Assembly (NCBI GenBank): GCA_017979445.1 | Contig: CM030714.1 | Coordinates: 40,454,326 to 40,518,325 of the forward strand | Reading direction: 5' to 3' | Length of the DNA stretch: 64,000 nt | Origin: Akebia trifoliata | Taxonomy: Eukaryota; Streptophyta; Magnoliopsida; Ranunculales; Lardizabalaceae | Shown here: positions 22,695 to 47,189 of the stretch, piece by piece | Layout of the letters: each line of letters starts with the position of its first letter | Numbering within the stretch: the first letter of the stretch is position 1 | Position numbers and translations under genes: made by a program | The notes under the pieces: generated by a model | The model's database searches: none | What the model saw: the letters and a program-made list of their open reading frames with translations, nothing else | What the model was told of the DNA's origin: nothing

Positions 22695-24150
22695 TTTCCC
22701 TCAAAATATCAAAGATCACAAAACCCTAGATAAAAAAAAACACGGAGAAAAACCCTAATTCGTCAAGAATTGTATAGGGTTTTGAGATTTCGTGATCAAA
22801 TTTATGGGGTTTTGATGGATTCGTACCTGAAGAAGATGAAAAACTCGATGATTCTACAAATCAAAACATCGATGACTGGTACATCGATGAAATTATATAA
22901 TTTCGAGGGAGGTAGACTCACATTAGGCCTCCTAGTCGTAGATGATGTTTTTCAATCTCGTCCGAGACCGAGTCATCTCGGTTCGTTACGGAACGATGAT
23001 AAACGATATATTTCGGACGATATTTTAAAAATCTCGGACTAATCAGTAAAACTCGGCTGAGTCAACCGGGATTTTATAAATTTTGATTAAAATAATTAAT
23101 TTCTTTAGATTTTAAATATTTAACATATAAATAAACATATCACTTTAAGACTAAACATTTGTTAATCTATGTTATTTTATCACAAAATTATAATTATTTT
23201 AATTTAAATATCTGTAAATTAATCCATGTTAACTATGTTTAATGGATTATCCCATTGGATTTGAGTTGACTCGTCCGAGACAACTCGGTCGTTTCCATGG
23301 ACGAGTTGAGACGTCAAACCGAGATTGAAACGCATGAGATGAACATGCGATCTAGACAGTTAAACACAAAATCGGACGTATAGTCACGTCAGGACTCGTA
23401 AATGGACACACGATCTTGACCGTTAAACAGGAAATCCAACGATCGGATGACGTGTAAAGCTCGAGGATATATTATGTACGTTTAAGACAAATTGTGACCA
23501 TTGGATTTCATATTTACGCATTGGGATTGCCTTTTTTCATATGAGTCCTTATTCAAGTAGAAAATTCTTTTGAAAAACACTATTACCTCCATGTTTTAAA
23601 ATACAACCATTTAATCGATTTAATCATTAGAAGGAGGATTGGTAGATGCTTAGTCATAAAATCTCATTTTTTTAATAAATAATTGATATTTAAATCATCA
23701 AAAATAAATTATTATATATTTAAAATATAAAACTCAATTTAACTATTTTGATTTCTTTGACGTAATTTCAACATTTGAATCGAGAGGTCAAAAGTTCGAG
23801 TGTGAGTTTCCTCTGATGGACGTGCCTCTTGAACTTGCTTGTATTGTTAGTGAGGATGCGAGCGATAGTGTTTATGTTAGGTTGTAATCTTCCTTCTTTT
23901 TCTATGGTCAGTTGGGGGGGCAGCTTAAAACCTCGATTGCCTTCCAAAAACTATTCAAATAATGATGCCATTTATTAGAATCATGGTTTGCAAAGTTGCA
24001 AATCGGTATTAGGAGGTGTTTTAAAATAAAATAAAAAATACTAAAATATCTTCCAAGATCTTTTAGATAAGATTGACGGCTAGTTTCCAAATAAAACAAA
24101 TTCTTTCATCTCTTATCTCTCTCTTACACATTCCATCAAAAGTTTTTTTT
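22695..24150. other. RING gene promoter side and intergenic spacer
   Basis: An AAACCCTA motif lies close upstream of the RING gene start. Beyond it the sequence is AT-rich with repeated CGAGAC/CTCGG motifs near 22950-23050 and 23270-23330. I see no gene. Confidence 0.4.
23765..23885 (+). repeat. SINE-like fragment
   Basis: GAGAGGTCAAAAGTTCGAGT resembles the B-box region of plant tRNA-derived SINEs. The A-box region is eroded and no second copy was found in the window. Confidence 0.35.
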
Positions 24151-24154
24151 ATGA

Positions 24155-24335
24155 ATAATACTGTAGTGACCTCATGCTGAAACCTCCCATCGCACTTATT
24201 AGTGTGAAAGTGTATGGGAACCATAGATGTTTTTCATCAAGATACACGTGAAAAAGCATCTATGGTTCTTATTCACTATCGCATCAAGAAGTGTGATATG
24301 AGATTCCAACTTGAGGTCACTCCAGCATGACTCTT
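24155..24335. repeat. Foldback MITE, family A
   Basis: The left end is AATAATACTGTAGTGACCTC and the right end is GAGGTCACTCCAGCATGACT. The middle is a near-perfect hairpin with CCATAGATGTTTTTCATCAA on one arm and its inverse on the other. Confidence 0.75.
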
Positions 24336-25752
24336 TTTTTATATATATAAAAGAGTTCAACTAGTCTTACTGAGTTAGGAAGGATTTCACTCTTAATAAG
24401 GTTCTTTGGCTCACATTTTGTCATCCAAAAACATCATCCAATACTTCAGGATTGTAGAGGAAAAAATTTTATGAACTTCGAAAAAAAGAAAATCACCTTT
24501 AATTTTAAAATTAGGAGTTATGTAAAAGTTCGGTAGCACTCCATTTTCAAAACCTTGAATCAAGCCCAAAAGAAAATGTTTATTTTTTAATTTTTTTAAT
24601 TTTTTATATGAATTTTTTCATAAAATCTAGAGGGTTGTGGTGTTAGATTTCTAATGTGCTAATCCATTTGAACCAAACGATCCTTTGTAAGGCTTAAAAT
24701 CTTACTATGTTAGTAAGGAAAATGTTTCTAAAAATAAAAAATAAATTAATAATAATAACTCATATCCCCCGGTGTTGGATCAGATTTCCGAAAAATGGTT
24801 AGTTTCTCAAAAATTTAAAACATCCTTATCTTGAAATTACTATTAAAAAAAAAAAAAACACACACACACACACATGTTGGATTGTATTCCACTTTTAAAA
24901 AAAAAACCTTTTAACCTGTTAAAGCTAAAAAAAAAAAAAATAGAAATAAAAAAATATTCACATCCATCCACCCATGATTTTCTGTAGACTTAAAAAAAAA
25001 AAACCTATTCCATTAAAACTTAAAATAAAATTAGTCCACTCTTAGATTCCTTAAAAACTGGTTAGTTTTCAGAAAAATTAAAAAATAAAATAGAAGAACC
25101 CTATCTTGAATTTAATATATATACATTTTAAGCCTTGAAAAGAATATATTAGCAAAATTTGAATATAAACTAATTTTGCATCTCAAAAAGTGGGGTTTAT
25201 TTATTTGTTTATTTAAATAGTTAATAATTTTTATATTAATATATTAAATATAAAAACGATCTCATTTTAAGATTTCACCTTAGGCCTCAAATTGGGTAGG
25301 AGATCATTGGGTAGATGATACACTCTTACTTGAGAAGAATTAAAATTGACTATTATCTTTTATGATTAAACTATTTTAGTACTTGATCATGAACCACTTT
25401 CAAAGAAGTTCACATAAAAGGGATCAAAATCTATCCAAGAATAGTAATTGTTACTTGATGAAAATAATGTGAGCTTTTGTTCTTGTAGTTTGTATAAAAA
25501 TAAATCCTCTCGACAAATCGAATTTTACTTGCAACACACAAATCCTTTTGAAATTAAGCCACTTATAGATTGGTGTGTTATAAATAAAAGTTGGTGTTAA
25601 CAGCTCACTTGATTCAATGGAAAACACTTTTTACGAATTTAACAAGCTTTCAAATCATACTAAGAGTCGTTGAGCTCAAATGGATTACCATATTGATAAT
25701 CCAATACCACAAACTCCCAAATTAAAATTAAAATTCAATGGTGCAAATTTTG

Positions 25753-25819
<67 letters not shown>

Positions 25820-26200
25820 ATTTAATAGTCGTCTACATACCTATGGCATCAGATCATGTTTTTGATGTCACGAGGTGAGCAAAACAACCCTTTGTAAGAT
25901 TTGAAATCTTACGAAGTTAGTAAGGCTAGTCTTACTCTTATAAAATCTATTGTAGATACCTTAATTTGAATGAATTCCCACTTGAAAGGACAAAAAAAAA
26001 AAAATCAGTTTTCTAGTAAGATTCGTCAATGGGTCTAAAAATCCCAAATCCTTGAAAATTAACTTTTCGATCAAATCAAAATGCCCTAAGACCCTTAAGG
26101 GTCTTTTGGACCCACAATAAGGTCTTACAAGCCCTTCATCTTCTGTATTTCTCACTGCTCCAATTACAAATTCAGAAACGTCCTGAGCCCACCTAAGGCC
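24336..26200. other. AT-rich intergenic DNA with microsatellites
   Basis: This has a short CA repeat (about 24859-24873), several A-runs and an AT repeat (25755-25815). The 61-aa frame at 25680-25865 is a translation of the AT repeat. No gene is seen. Confidence 0.5.
25755..25815. repeat. (AT)n microsatellite
   Basis: About 60 bp of almost pure AT dinucleotide, broken once near the middle. Confidence 0.9.
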
Positions 26201-27768
26201 CATCAACCTTCAATTCCCTAAAAACCATTTTAGCCTCATCCTAAAACAAGCCTAACCCTAGTCAATACATCATCAAGATAAAAACCCAAACCTAAAGTCC
26301 ATACCTTTACCCATATCTCTACCCATGATCAACACTAATTAAGATTCATGCAACCATTAATCATTAAGGAGGACATTTGTCACCACCACCCTTCACCTCT
26401 CAAATTCTTTCAACCAACTCCATCATCACCCTAAAAAAGTAAACCAACCCATACCCATGTTATAACCTACCCCCATCATTTCCTCAAAAAACAACCAACC
26501 AACACCCCTTATCCTTAATCAACTCACATAACACACACACACAAACACTCACACCCTTGAGATACTTTCACCATCTTCTCCACCCTCTCAAAATCTAACC
26601 ACCTAATCCCTTATACGATCTATTCTCATAACCAAACACCACATCCTTTAACCCCACCTAATACTCAACCCATATGGGTTGAAGAATCCAACCCATTTGG
26701 ATAAAAAATGACATATTCTCATCATCTTACACAAATACCTTTTCCCAATCTCCAAATAACACCTTCTCATACATAAACCACATGCCATTACCTTTTAATA
26801 TTTCCCCTTTGACATTTATAATCCTAAAAACAACCCAAAAATCCTATAAATACCCCCCTTTACCTCTCAAAAAAGGACTCATGCTCTCAAGCCCTAAAAA
26901 ATTCTCTCGATCTTATTTTACTCAACTATTTTCTTTCTTATTTACATTTTTTTTTCTCTAAACAAAAAAAAACTCATTTAACTCTACTAAAGACTCAAGA
27001 AGAAAAGGAATGAAGAAGAAGGAAAAGAAGAATTATAAGGAAGGCCCAAACCTCAAGGCGGGTTGGACATAATATTGTACCCCTTTTCTTCCTCTTCTAC
27101 CTTCCCCCTTCACTTCTTTAATTTTATTTCTTAGAAAGCCTCTAAGATGTATTATTCAACTTCCCCTACTTTCGGTAGATCATACTTTGATTCGGTCGAA
27201 AGTGTAAGGGTTGTAACCACCTTAAAAAGAAAGTCATTTTAAACCCTTAAACACCATTTGCCCCACACCACACTCAACTTGTTTTGAGGCAATCAATAAT
27301 TGAATCCTTCTCAACCTATGAGAATGAGCCCATAACCTTAGCCAACATTTTTCAAAATTATGTTTTTAAGACTATATTTTTATAAGAATCATATCTTTTC
27401 AATTAGATGAACCCTATAATCCAAGCCAATAGTAAATTCCATCTTGGGGTACAAGTTGTCGATCATTCGACTTTTTATTTATTTATTTATTTCGTTTTAT
27501 TGAAAATGACTATGTTGTTAAGGTTACCGTCATTTGATGGAGATAGAGGGGTACTTAAAACCTTCCCTTCTCTCTAACCGAATCCTTACCTAGATCCCAG
27601 GTGAATCGGTGTCCAAATCCATACGAGAGTCACTACGATGCTAAAACGATATTTTTTTTCTAAAAATACTTTCCAATTGACCATTCATACCCTTTTATAA
27701 AAAGAATGGTGGTGACTCTAAATTCTCGTAGAGGTGATATTCGAATTTGAAAATCACGTATCTACACC
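26200..27768 (+). mobile_element. Probable LTR remnant of a Ty3/gypsy element
   Basis: The + strand is strikingly poor in G from about 26210 to 27000. A promoter-like CCTATAAATACCCCC lies at about 26843. The right end, GGTGGTGACTCTAAATTCTC then GAAAATCACGTATCTACA at 27768, resembles the 3' end of plant Ty3/gypsy LTRs. The left boundary could not be fixed and no internal domain adjoins it, so this is a solo or truncated LTR. Confidence 0.45.
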
Positions 27769-27797
27769 TATTAAAATCAATTTCTTTTGCAAGGAAA

Positions 27798-27980
27798 ATA
27801 TTATTGTTGGAGTGACCTCAGTTGAGAGACACACGAGATACATCTTGATGTGGTGGCGCATGCATGTCCGTATATGCGTTTTACTCGTATCTTGAATAAA
27901 TGCATCTATAGGCATGCACACAACACCATGTCAAGATTTTTTTTTCCCTTCATGTGTCCCGTTCACTTTTGCACGACTCA
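27798..27980. repeat. Foldback MITE, family A
   Basis: The left end contains TTGTTGGAGTGACCTCAGT and the right end GCACGACTC. The arms carry CATGCATGTCCGTATATGCG and the inverse GCATCTATAGGCATGCAC. A further left-type end starts at about 27990 without a partner. Confidence 0.6.
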
Positions 27981-28157
27981 AAAATATTAATGCTCGAGTG
28001 ACTTCAAAAAAACATACTATGGTTTTGTGCACATTTCACGCCAGTTGAGTAATTTTTTTAGTTGATTTATTATTATTCATCCAAATAACTGGTTTTGGGA
28101 GGGACCGAATCCACTAGGTTGATTAAAAAATTCAGGTTCTTGGAGACTACTATGACC

Positions 28158-28689
28158 TAGGGGTGCAACTTAGTCCAATTCAAATCAAGAATTGAACCAA
28201 ACTGATAGCTTTGGAGTAGTCTAGTTCGATTTGGAACAAGTCGCGGTTCGGTTCTGGATTACTAAAGTGGAGAACCGATCAATTTAGTTCAATTCTCAGA
28301 TCAAGCTTGTATAGAACTGAACCAAATCGAGTATTGAACCCTTTGCAATATAATAATAATAATTATTTTTATAATACTAATAACAATAATTATTATTATT
28401 ACGAATTACTTTAGGAGTTAGGAGATAGATTAATGATTTTTTATAGATAAACTAATGACTTTTTATGGATATATTAGTAATTTATTGTAAGAAATTTTAT
28501 GTTTATTATATATATATATATTTTTTATTAAGAATCATTATTTATAATTTATAGAATATTGGCAAACTATAGAACCCAACCGAGCCAAACTGACTATAGT
28601 TCAGTTTGGATTGGTTCGATTCCACTGGAATTTGGTTCGGTTCTGGCTCGGTTCCAAATTTCACCTTAAACCGAATCAAGTTGCACCCC
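28158..28689. mobile_element. hAT-like non-autonomous element upstream of SEC23
   Basis: The termini are TAGGGGTGCAACTT and the inverse of GGGGTGCAACTTGATTC. The 8-bp flanks CTATGACC and GTACGACC match at 6 of 8, the target-duplication length of hAT elements. The interior is rich in GGTTCGGTTC-like motifs forming inverted arms. It ends about 240 bp before the SEC23 start codon. Confidence 0.6.
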
Positions 28690-28927
28690 GTACGACCATA
28701 GTCTTGGGTGCGTACGATAGCAAAAACCGAACAACGAAATGTTCAGTTCGATTTCGATCACTGAAACCGGCACTCGATCCAATAATTCCAAGTAGCAAAG
28801 ATTTCGCAACAAAAGACAGAAGAATCTTCTCTTTCCATTTGTTCCTCATTAGAGGAGAAAGCAATTCTTCTTTTCCTTCTCTGTAACTAACCCTAGAAGT
28901 AGAAATTCTTCTTCATAATCATCTCTA

Positions 28928-41955
<13,028 letters not shown>

Positions 41956-43778
41956 TATTTTTTGGGGTACAATGGCTTCAACCAATTTTGTAATACTTTC
42001 ATCTCCTAATTCCTTGTACAGTAAGTTGGAGTAAATGGTTCCTGTTTGCTTGAACTCTCTTCTTCAGTTGAGTTTCATTTTCACTATTGGGTTCTCGTCC
42101 ATTGTAAAAAAAAAAAAGGGAAAATTGTATTCGTATAAAACTTGTTTAATAAGTCATATTTATCTTGTGATTTTTATTGCTTTGAAAATCTATATTGGCT
42201 GTTTGTGCATACAAATGTTCTCTATGATCATTGGTGAGACGTTAAAGGTTTACTGACGCTCTTTTGGGTCTAGTCGGGACTTGGGAGCCGTTTCCATGAA
42301 GGGCCTGCATAATTCAACTGCTTCCTTGATTTTTATTTTTTATTTTTAGAATCATTGTTTGTTCCAGGAGTTTAATCTTAGATATTCAAACCCAAGGTTA
42401 TTATGACTTGGATATATGAAGTGAAAATCTCACTTTAGAATACAAATTTTATCATCAAACAATGCAGTCTTCCCAAGAACAGCTCTGGTGGTGTTCATGC
42501 AGGTCTTGGTGCATGCCATGATTCGTTATCTTGTAATCTTAATCGTTCAATCTTTTGACCATAGTTTACTGAAATTTTCAATTCTTATTGGGTGATTTTA
42601 TGTTTGTTCTATTTAAATGTTGGGCGAGCAAAGTGGTGGTTATTTTGTTTTTCCTTGATTTGTTGGTTTTCGTGGTTTTACAGTTCTGCTCGTGCGTGAT
42701 TTATATACAATTGATTGACTCGAGCTTTTCAGTCACCATTAGTTGAAGTTTACCTCAATAATGATTTGTTGAATATGATTTACAATATGGTTTCAAGTTA
42801 TTAGATGGTGAGGTAGCGATGAATATAGTTTGTTTATTAGATGGATGGTTCAGCGAGGCTAGGCAAGTAATGTACAGATGGAGTTGAATCTTAGGCGGTC
42901 AAGAAGCATTATGTTAATAAATTGAGTGTAAAAGACAGAAGATATGGAGATAGATGAATGAAAAAATAAATTTAGAAATGAACGCATTTGAGAAAATGTA
43001 GAAATACCTCTAATAAATGAAAAACAAAGAGAATTGATTGGGAAGATTTGGTTGCTTGTAGACTTAGCATTTAAAAAAAAATTATGTAGATTGAGATAAG
43101 TGAAAGAGAACATGAAAATACTTTTGATAACATAATACATGTGCTCTGAACGTAATTGTGTGAATTGCTAAGTTAAAACCTCAGCAGCGATTCATTGTTA
43201 AATTATTTAAAACCTCGTGCCAATTGCGATGAGCATCATCTGCAGAAATTGTTTGATTGTCCCAAACAAGTTAATGCATCCAAATGATCATGCCTCACTG
43301 GCAGCGGGAAGACTATCTTAAAATGACCTAAATGCCCTCATCTTCAACCTCAAACAAAAAATAATTTTTGATTTCTCTCTCAAATTTCAGTCATTTTCAA
43401 GCTCTTCGACCTTTTAGGTAAACTATTTCTAACCTTGGTGGTCTTCTAATCCATAGTACCCACCCGACCTCTTCAAGAAAACCTTTGATTTTACAACCTA
43501 AAAATCCATGTTCTTCTTGTTTCCCAAAATTCTATCTTGTTCTTGATGTTTTTGAAGTTGAAGAAGATAGAATTTTAAGGAGGAAAGTATGGTTAAAAAT
43601 TGTTAATTTAGAGGTTGGAGATGATATTTTGAGGGGAAAAAGGATTTTTTATTTTTATTTTTATTTGGCCGGAAGCCGAGGAAAAACGATATTTAGGTTA
43701 TTTTCTAGTGGTCTCTTCGAGAAGACCAAGGTTAAGGGGACTATGTCATTGGTTTGAAAATTAAAAGAGAAAACTACC
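41956..43778. other. SEC23 3' region and spacer
   Basis: This holds the 3' UTR of SEC23 and about 1.5 kb of spacer. Open frames here (for example 43485-43757) have no recognisable motif. No gene is seen. Confidence 0.45.
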
Positions 43779-43783
43779 AAAAA
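43779..43783 (-). terminator. Pol III terminator of tRNA-Ser
   Basis: A run of five T on the - strand lies eight bases after the tRNA 3' end, the usual RNA polymerase III stop signal. Confidence 0.7.
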
Positions 43784-43790
43784 GTTATAT

Positions 43791-43872
43791 CGTCGCCTGA
43801 GAGATTCGAACTCTCGCGGGGAAACCCCATGTACTTAGCAGGCACACGCCTTAACCACTCGGCCAAAGCGAC
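43791..43872 (-). tRNA. tRNA-Ser(GCT)
   Basis: The 82-nt - strand sequence starts GTCGCTTTGGCCGAGTGG and ends CAGGCGAC plus discriminator G. The acceptor stem pairs 7 of 7 with one G-T. The anticodon loop contains GCT for serine AGC/AGT codons. The long variable arm (CATGGGGTTTCCCCG) is that of a class II tRNA. T-loop GAGTTCGAATCTC and D-loop boxes are intact. Upstream on the - strand AAATAAACAAAACC fits the AT-rich CAA-containing flank of plant nuclear tRNA genes. It appears intact and is unrelated to the neighbouring genes. Confidence 0.95.
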
Positions 43873-44560
43873 GGTTTTGTTTATTTAACATAAATTTTAT
43901 ATCTATTCTAAATATGTATCTTTTGTTAGCTGGATAAAAGAGTAACACCCTTACAAAAAGAAAAGATGAATTCCAAAACATATGAAAATCAAAATTTAAA
44001 TTTAAATCCAACATGGATAAAAACATAAAAAATCAAGAATATTGATAATGCGGCATATATGTCTTGAATCTAATCCAATGATTTAGATTCTTCTTCAATA
44101 GATAATAACTCATGCGGAAAATATGTTTTGAATATATATATTTTTTAATTTTTGTGATTATATTAGCAAATCGATGTATCACTCGACAATTTGTCTATGA
44201 GTAGTTAACATATATATAACTACGATTAAATTACCTGTTTAAATTGACAACTCACAAATGTAATTTTAAATCTTGTTGGAGATGGAGACCGAGACGAGTT
44301 GTCAAGTTGTCTCAAAGATATGGTTTGTTTTAATTTTAAGGTATTTTTTAAAATCTCGTCCGGGACAACTCAAATAAATTGGATATCTCATCCGAGATGA
44401 CTCTATATCGTTCGTGGATGAGATGAGATGCCAAAATGGGTTTTAAAACCATGCTCACAAAATATATCTTTAATGATATACATGTTACAAGACCAAACCA
44501 AAGCACTGTTAGCCTACAAAGTTAATCTACAAGTAGAAATAATTGATAATCTAAATGATA
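43873..44560. other. Spacer upstream of the tRNA
   Basis: AT-rich sequence without a recognisable gene. It contains two short repeats of ATGTTTTGAA/ATGTCTTGAA with CATGCGG/TGCGGCA. Confidence 0.35.
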
Positions 44561-44561
44561 A

Positions 44562-44752
44562 GGATAATGCTGAAGTAACATTAAAATGTACATCGTGGGG
44601 GGAGATTTCTGACATGGATGTGTATTAGATCCATAGATACTTCCATCGAGATCTCACTCATATCTCGATGAAAAGTATTTATGGTTTTCAGACATATCCA
44701 CGTCAGAAATGTCCCCCACGATGTACATTTTAATGTTACTCTAGCACGACTC
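44562..44752. repeat. Foldback MITE, family A, array unit 1
   Basis: The left end is AGGATAATGCTGAAGTAACA and the right end is TGTTACTCTAGCACGACTC. The arms also carry TACATCGTGGGGG and inverse, and a CTCATATCTCGATGAAAAGT core. Confidence 0.8.
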
Positions 44753-44818
44753 AAATAATAATTATCCCTTATTTTTTCTTACCAACAATTGTTTAGAGAC
44801 ACACTATTATTATCATTA

Positions 44819-44964
44819 GGAAAATGCAGAAGTAATGATGAAATTGACATCGTTTAACACATTGCTGATGTGGATATGTGTATATTAGTGAGAAGTATTT
44901 ATGTGTCTACGCCCACCAATGTGTGAAACGATGTCAATTTACTTGTTACTCTAGCACAACCCTT
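44819..44964. repeat. Foldback MITE, family A, array unit 2
   Basis: The left end is GGAAAATGCAGAAGTAATGA and the right end is TTGTTACTCTAGCACAACCC. The arms contain TGACATCGTTTAACACATTG and its inverse. Confidence 0.75.
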
Positions 44965-44973
44965 ATTATTATT

Positions 44974-45148
44974 AGGAAAATGCTGAAGTAACATTGAAAT
45001 TGATATCGTTTGCGACATTGCTGACGTGGATGTGTCTAATGAATCACAAATGCTTTTCATCGAGATATGAGGGAAAAAGCATCAATGATTCTGTGCATAC
45101 CAATGTCCCAAACGATGTCAATTTCAATGTTACTCCAGCAAGGACTCT
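44974..45148. repeat. Foldback MITE, family A, array unit 3
   Basis: The left end is AGGAAAATGCTGAAGTAACA and the right end is TGTTACTCCAGCAAGGACTC. The arms contain TTGATATCGTTTGCGACATT and its inverse. It directly follows unit 2. Confidence 0.8.
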
Positions 45149-45379
45149 GATTAGTATTTTCAATCCAACCAAGCCCAAGGCCCAAGATGCAAGACTGAGC
45201 ACACATATTAAGAGTAGGAGAACAAGCAGTCTTAGCCAGACTCCTAACTGTTCACAATTGATTTGTAATCTTTTAGAAGGGATCCAATAAATATGAACAG
45301 ATCTAGAAAAGAAAAAAAAAAAAAAAATCATTATTTGTTTGGTGATCTAAAAAATTCATCGTTTAAAGATTTTAAAAAG

Positions 45380-45557
45380 ATTAATGCTGGAGTGACTTCA
45401 GTGGGGGACGCACGGGGGACATCTTGACATGGTGGCTTGCGCATGCCCATAGATGCGTTTTCTTCGAGATACGAGTAAAATGCATCTACGGACATGCGTG
45501 CTCCACCACGTCAAGGTGTGCCCCAAGTATCCCCGCTGAGGTCCCTTAAGCAAGACT
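45380..45557. repeat. Foldback MITE, family A, fourth nearby copy
   Basis: The left end is ATTAATGCTGGAGTGACTTC. The arms carry CCATAGATGCGTTTTCTTCG and the inverse. The right end is degraded (GAGGTCCCTTAAGCAAGACT). Confidence 0.7.
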
Positions 45558-46707
45558 ATTTTTTTAAGAAAGACTTTTTTTTTCTGCATAAAATTGTCTG
45601 TGATTTACAAACAAGATAGATCATTGATAAATAAAATAAATTTATCAAAATTTAAAAAAAAAGTAATTACCAATTTAAAAAAAAATCTATCATCATCAAA
45701 GATCATGGACACTCAAAAAAAAAAATCGTCATAGATAAATATACTTGATCATTATTATTTTATTTTAAAAAGATAAAAAATAAATTTCAAAATTACATTG
45801 ACAATGTACATAGTCAATTGTTGGCATGCAATGGTAAGTCGTGAGCAGAAGAAAATATGATTTCTATACATTGAATGGAACGAAAAAATTCAAACAAAAA
45901 AAAATGAAGCTGACAAGGTTAATAAAATAAGGCACATTAGATGGTAAATTCAGTTAAATATTTATTTTTCTTCAAAAAATCAATTTAAATGTATGATTTT
46001 GAGAGGGGTAATTGTAAATCAAAGAAAAAAAACAGAGGATAGAATTTGGACTAAATCTTAATCTTACATGAAACATAATCTAAGTGGGGTTGGAAGGACA
46101 AGAAAGATTGTCTTCCAATCTAGTAGAGGAGTAGATGGTTCGGATTAGCTCACCTATGCCTCCTGGTGGATTGGGAGAATATCCCAACAATCTACGATTG
46201 GTTGATCATATTAATTATGTTCTTTCCTAAATAATAATTTCTTATCTTGCGAGGACTTTCATTTAACTAATCCAAAGATCTATAAGAGGATTATAGAGCA
46301 ATCCATCAAAAAGAAAAGAAGACGTGTCTATGAGAGGTGATTAAAGAAAGAGATTAACTTATAAATAAGAGATGAGACCATGAAAGAAGAGACTATTAAA
46401 GAATGATTTAATCAAATAATCATTACTTTATACACCTTTGATTCTAATTGAGCATTAAAGAGTGTTTGGCAAGTACCAGCAAGTGACACATCGATGCCCA
46501 ACTCCCAGTTCAGTGGAATTAGTTGGATTCACCATAAAAACTAGCGTTGAGTTGTTTGAGGTAAATTATATTAAAAAAAAAAAAAAAAAACCACCCTTCA
46601 TGGTAAGAGTAAAAGAAAATTTCAATTTAATATTCACAAAGAAATGTACAGTAAAAATAAATAAATACTAAAATGAATACATGAACCTTTTGATAAATAC
46701 TTTAAAA

Positions 46708-46910
46708 GGATAATGCTGAAGTAACATTAAAATATTTATCGTGGGAGATATTTCTAACATAGATGTGTATCAGACTCAAAGATACTTTCATTGAGATCTC
46801 ATTTGTATCTTGATGAAAATCATATATTGTTCTGACACACATTCACATAAGAAATGTCTTCCATTCGTATCTTGATAAAAAGTATTTATGGTTCTGACAC
46901 ACATTTACAA
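46708..46910. repeat. Foldback MITE, family A, rearranged copy
   Basis: The left end AGGATAATGCTGAAGTAACA is intact. The right half repeats the TCTTGATGAAA and GTTCTGACACACATT motifs twice and lacks the proper terminus. Confidence 0.6.
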
Positions 46911-46933
46911 AAATAATTTGTTGTTTGTACAAA

Positions 46934-47034
46934 GAGAGTTTCTATTGTCACATCAACTTTTACTATCGCCACACCAATTGTCCATGATTTTTTTTATGAT
47001 TTATACAAGAATTGGTGTGACAATCAGCTCTCTC
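46934..47034. repeat. Foldback MITE, family E (copy 4)
   Basis: It begins GAGAGTTTCTATTGTCACAT and ends AATTGGTGTGACAATCAGCT CTCTC, its inverse. It is about 100 bp. Confidence 0.7.
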
Positions 47035-47189
47035 GTGCAAAATATCTAAAAAGTAAGCGTCCCTTGTGGTCCCAACACGATGAACACTAAACCTCATCTC
47101 ATCTTATCTTCCCCCATCCCATCACTTATTAACAACCGCGTAAACTAGGGCATTATTGTAGTTTTGTCTATATATTGTCACGTCAAAGT

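Noticed and set aside
25680..25865. Frame of alternating Ile and Tyr
   Set aside because: Translation of an (AT)n microsatellite.
28611..28886. 91-aa + strand frame before SEC23
   Set aside because: It spans the end of the hAT-like element and the SEC23 leader and has no protein similarity I recognise.
44562..45557. Spaced palindromes resembling a CRISPR array
   Set aside because: Units are long, diverged hairpins with MITE termini in a plant nuclear context, not short identical repeats with unique spacers.
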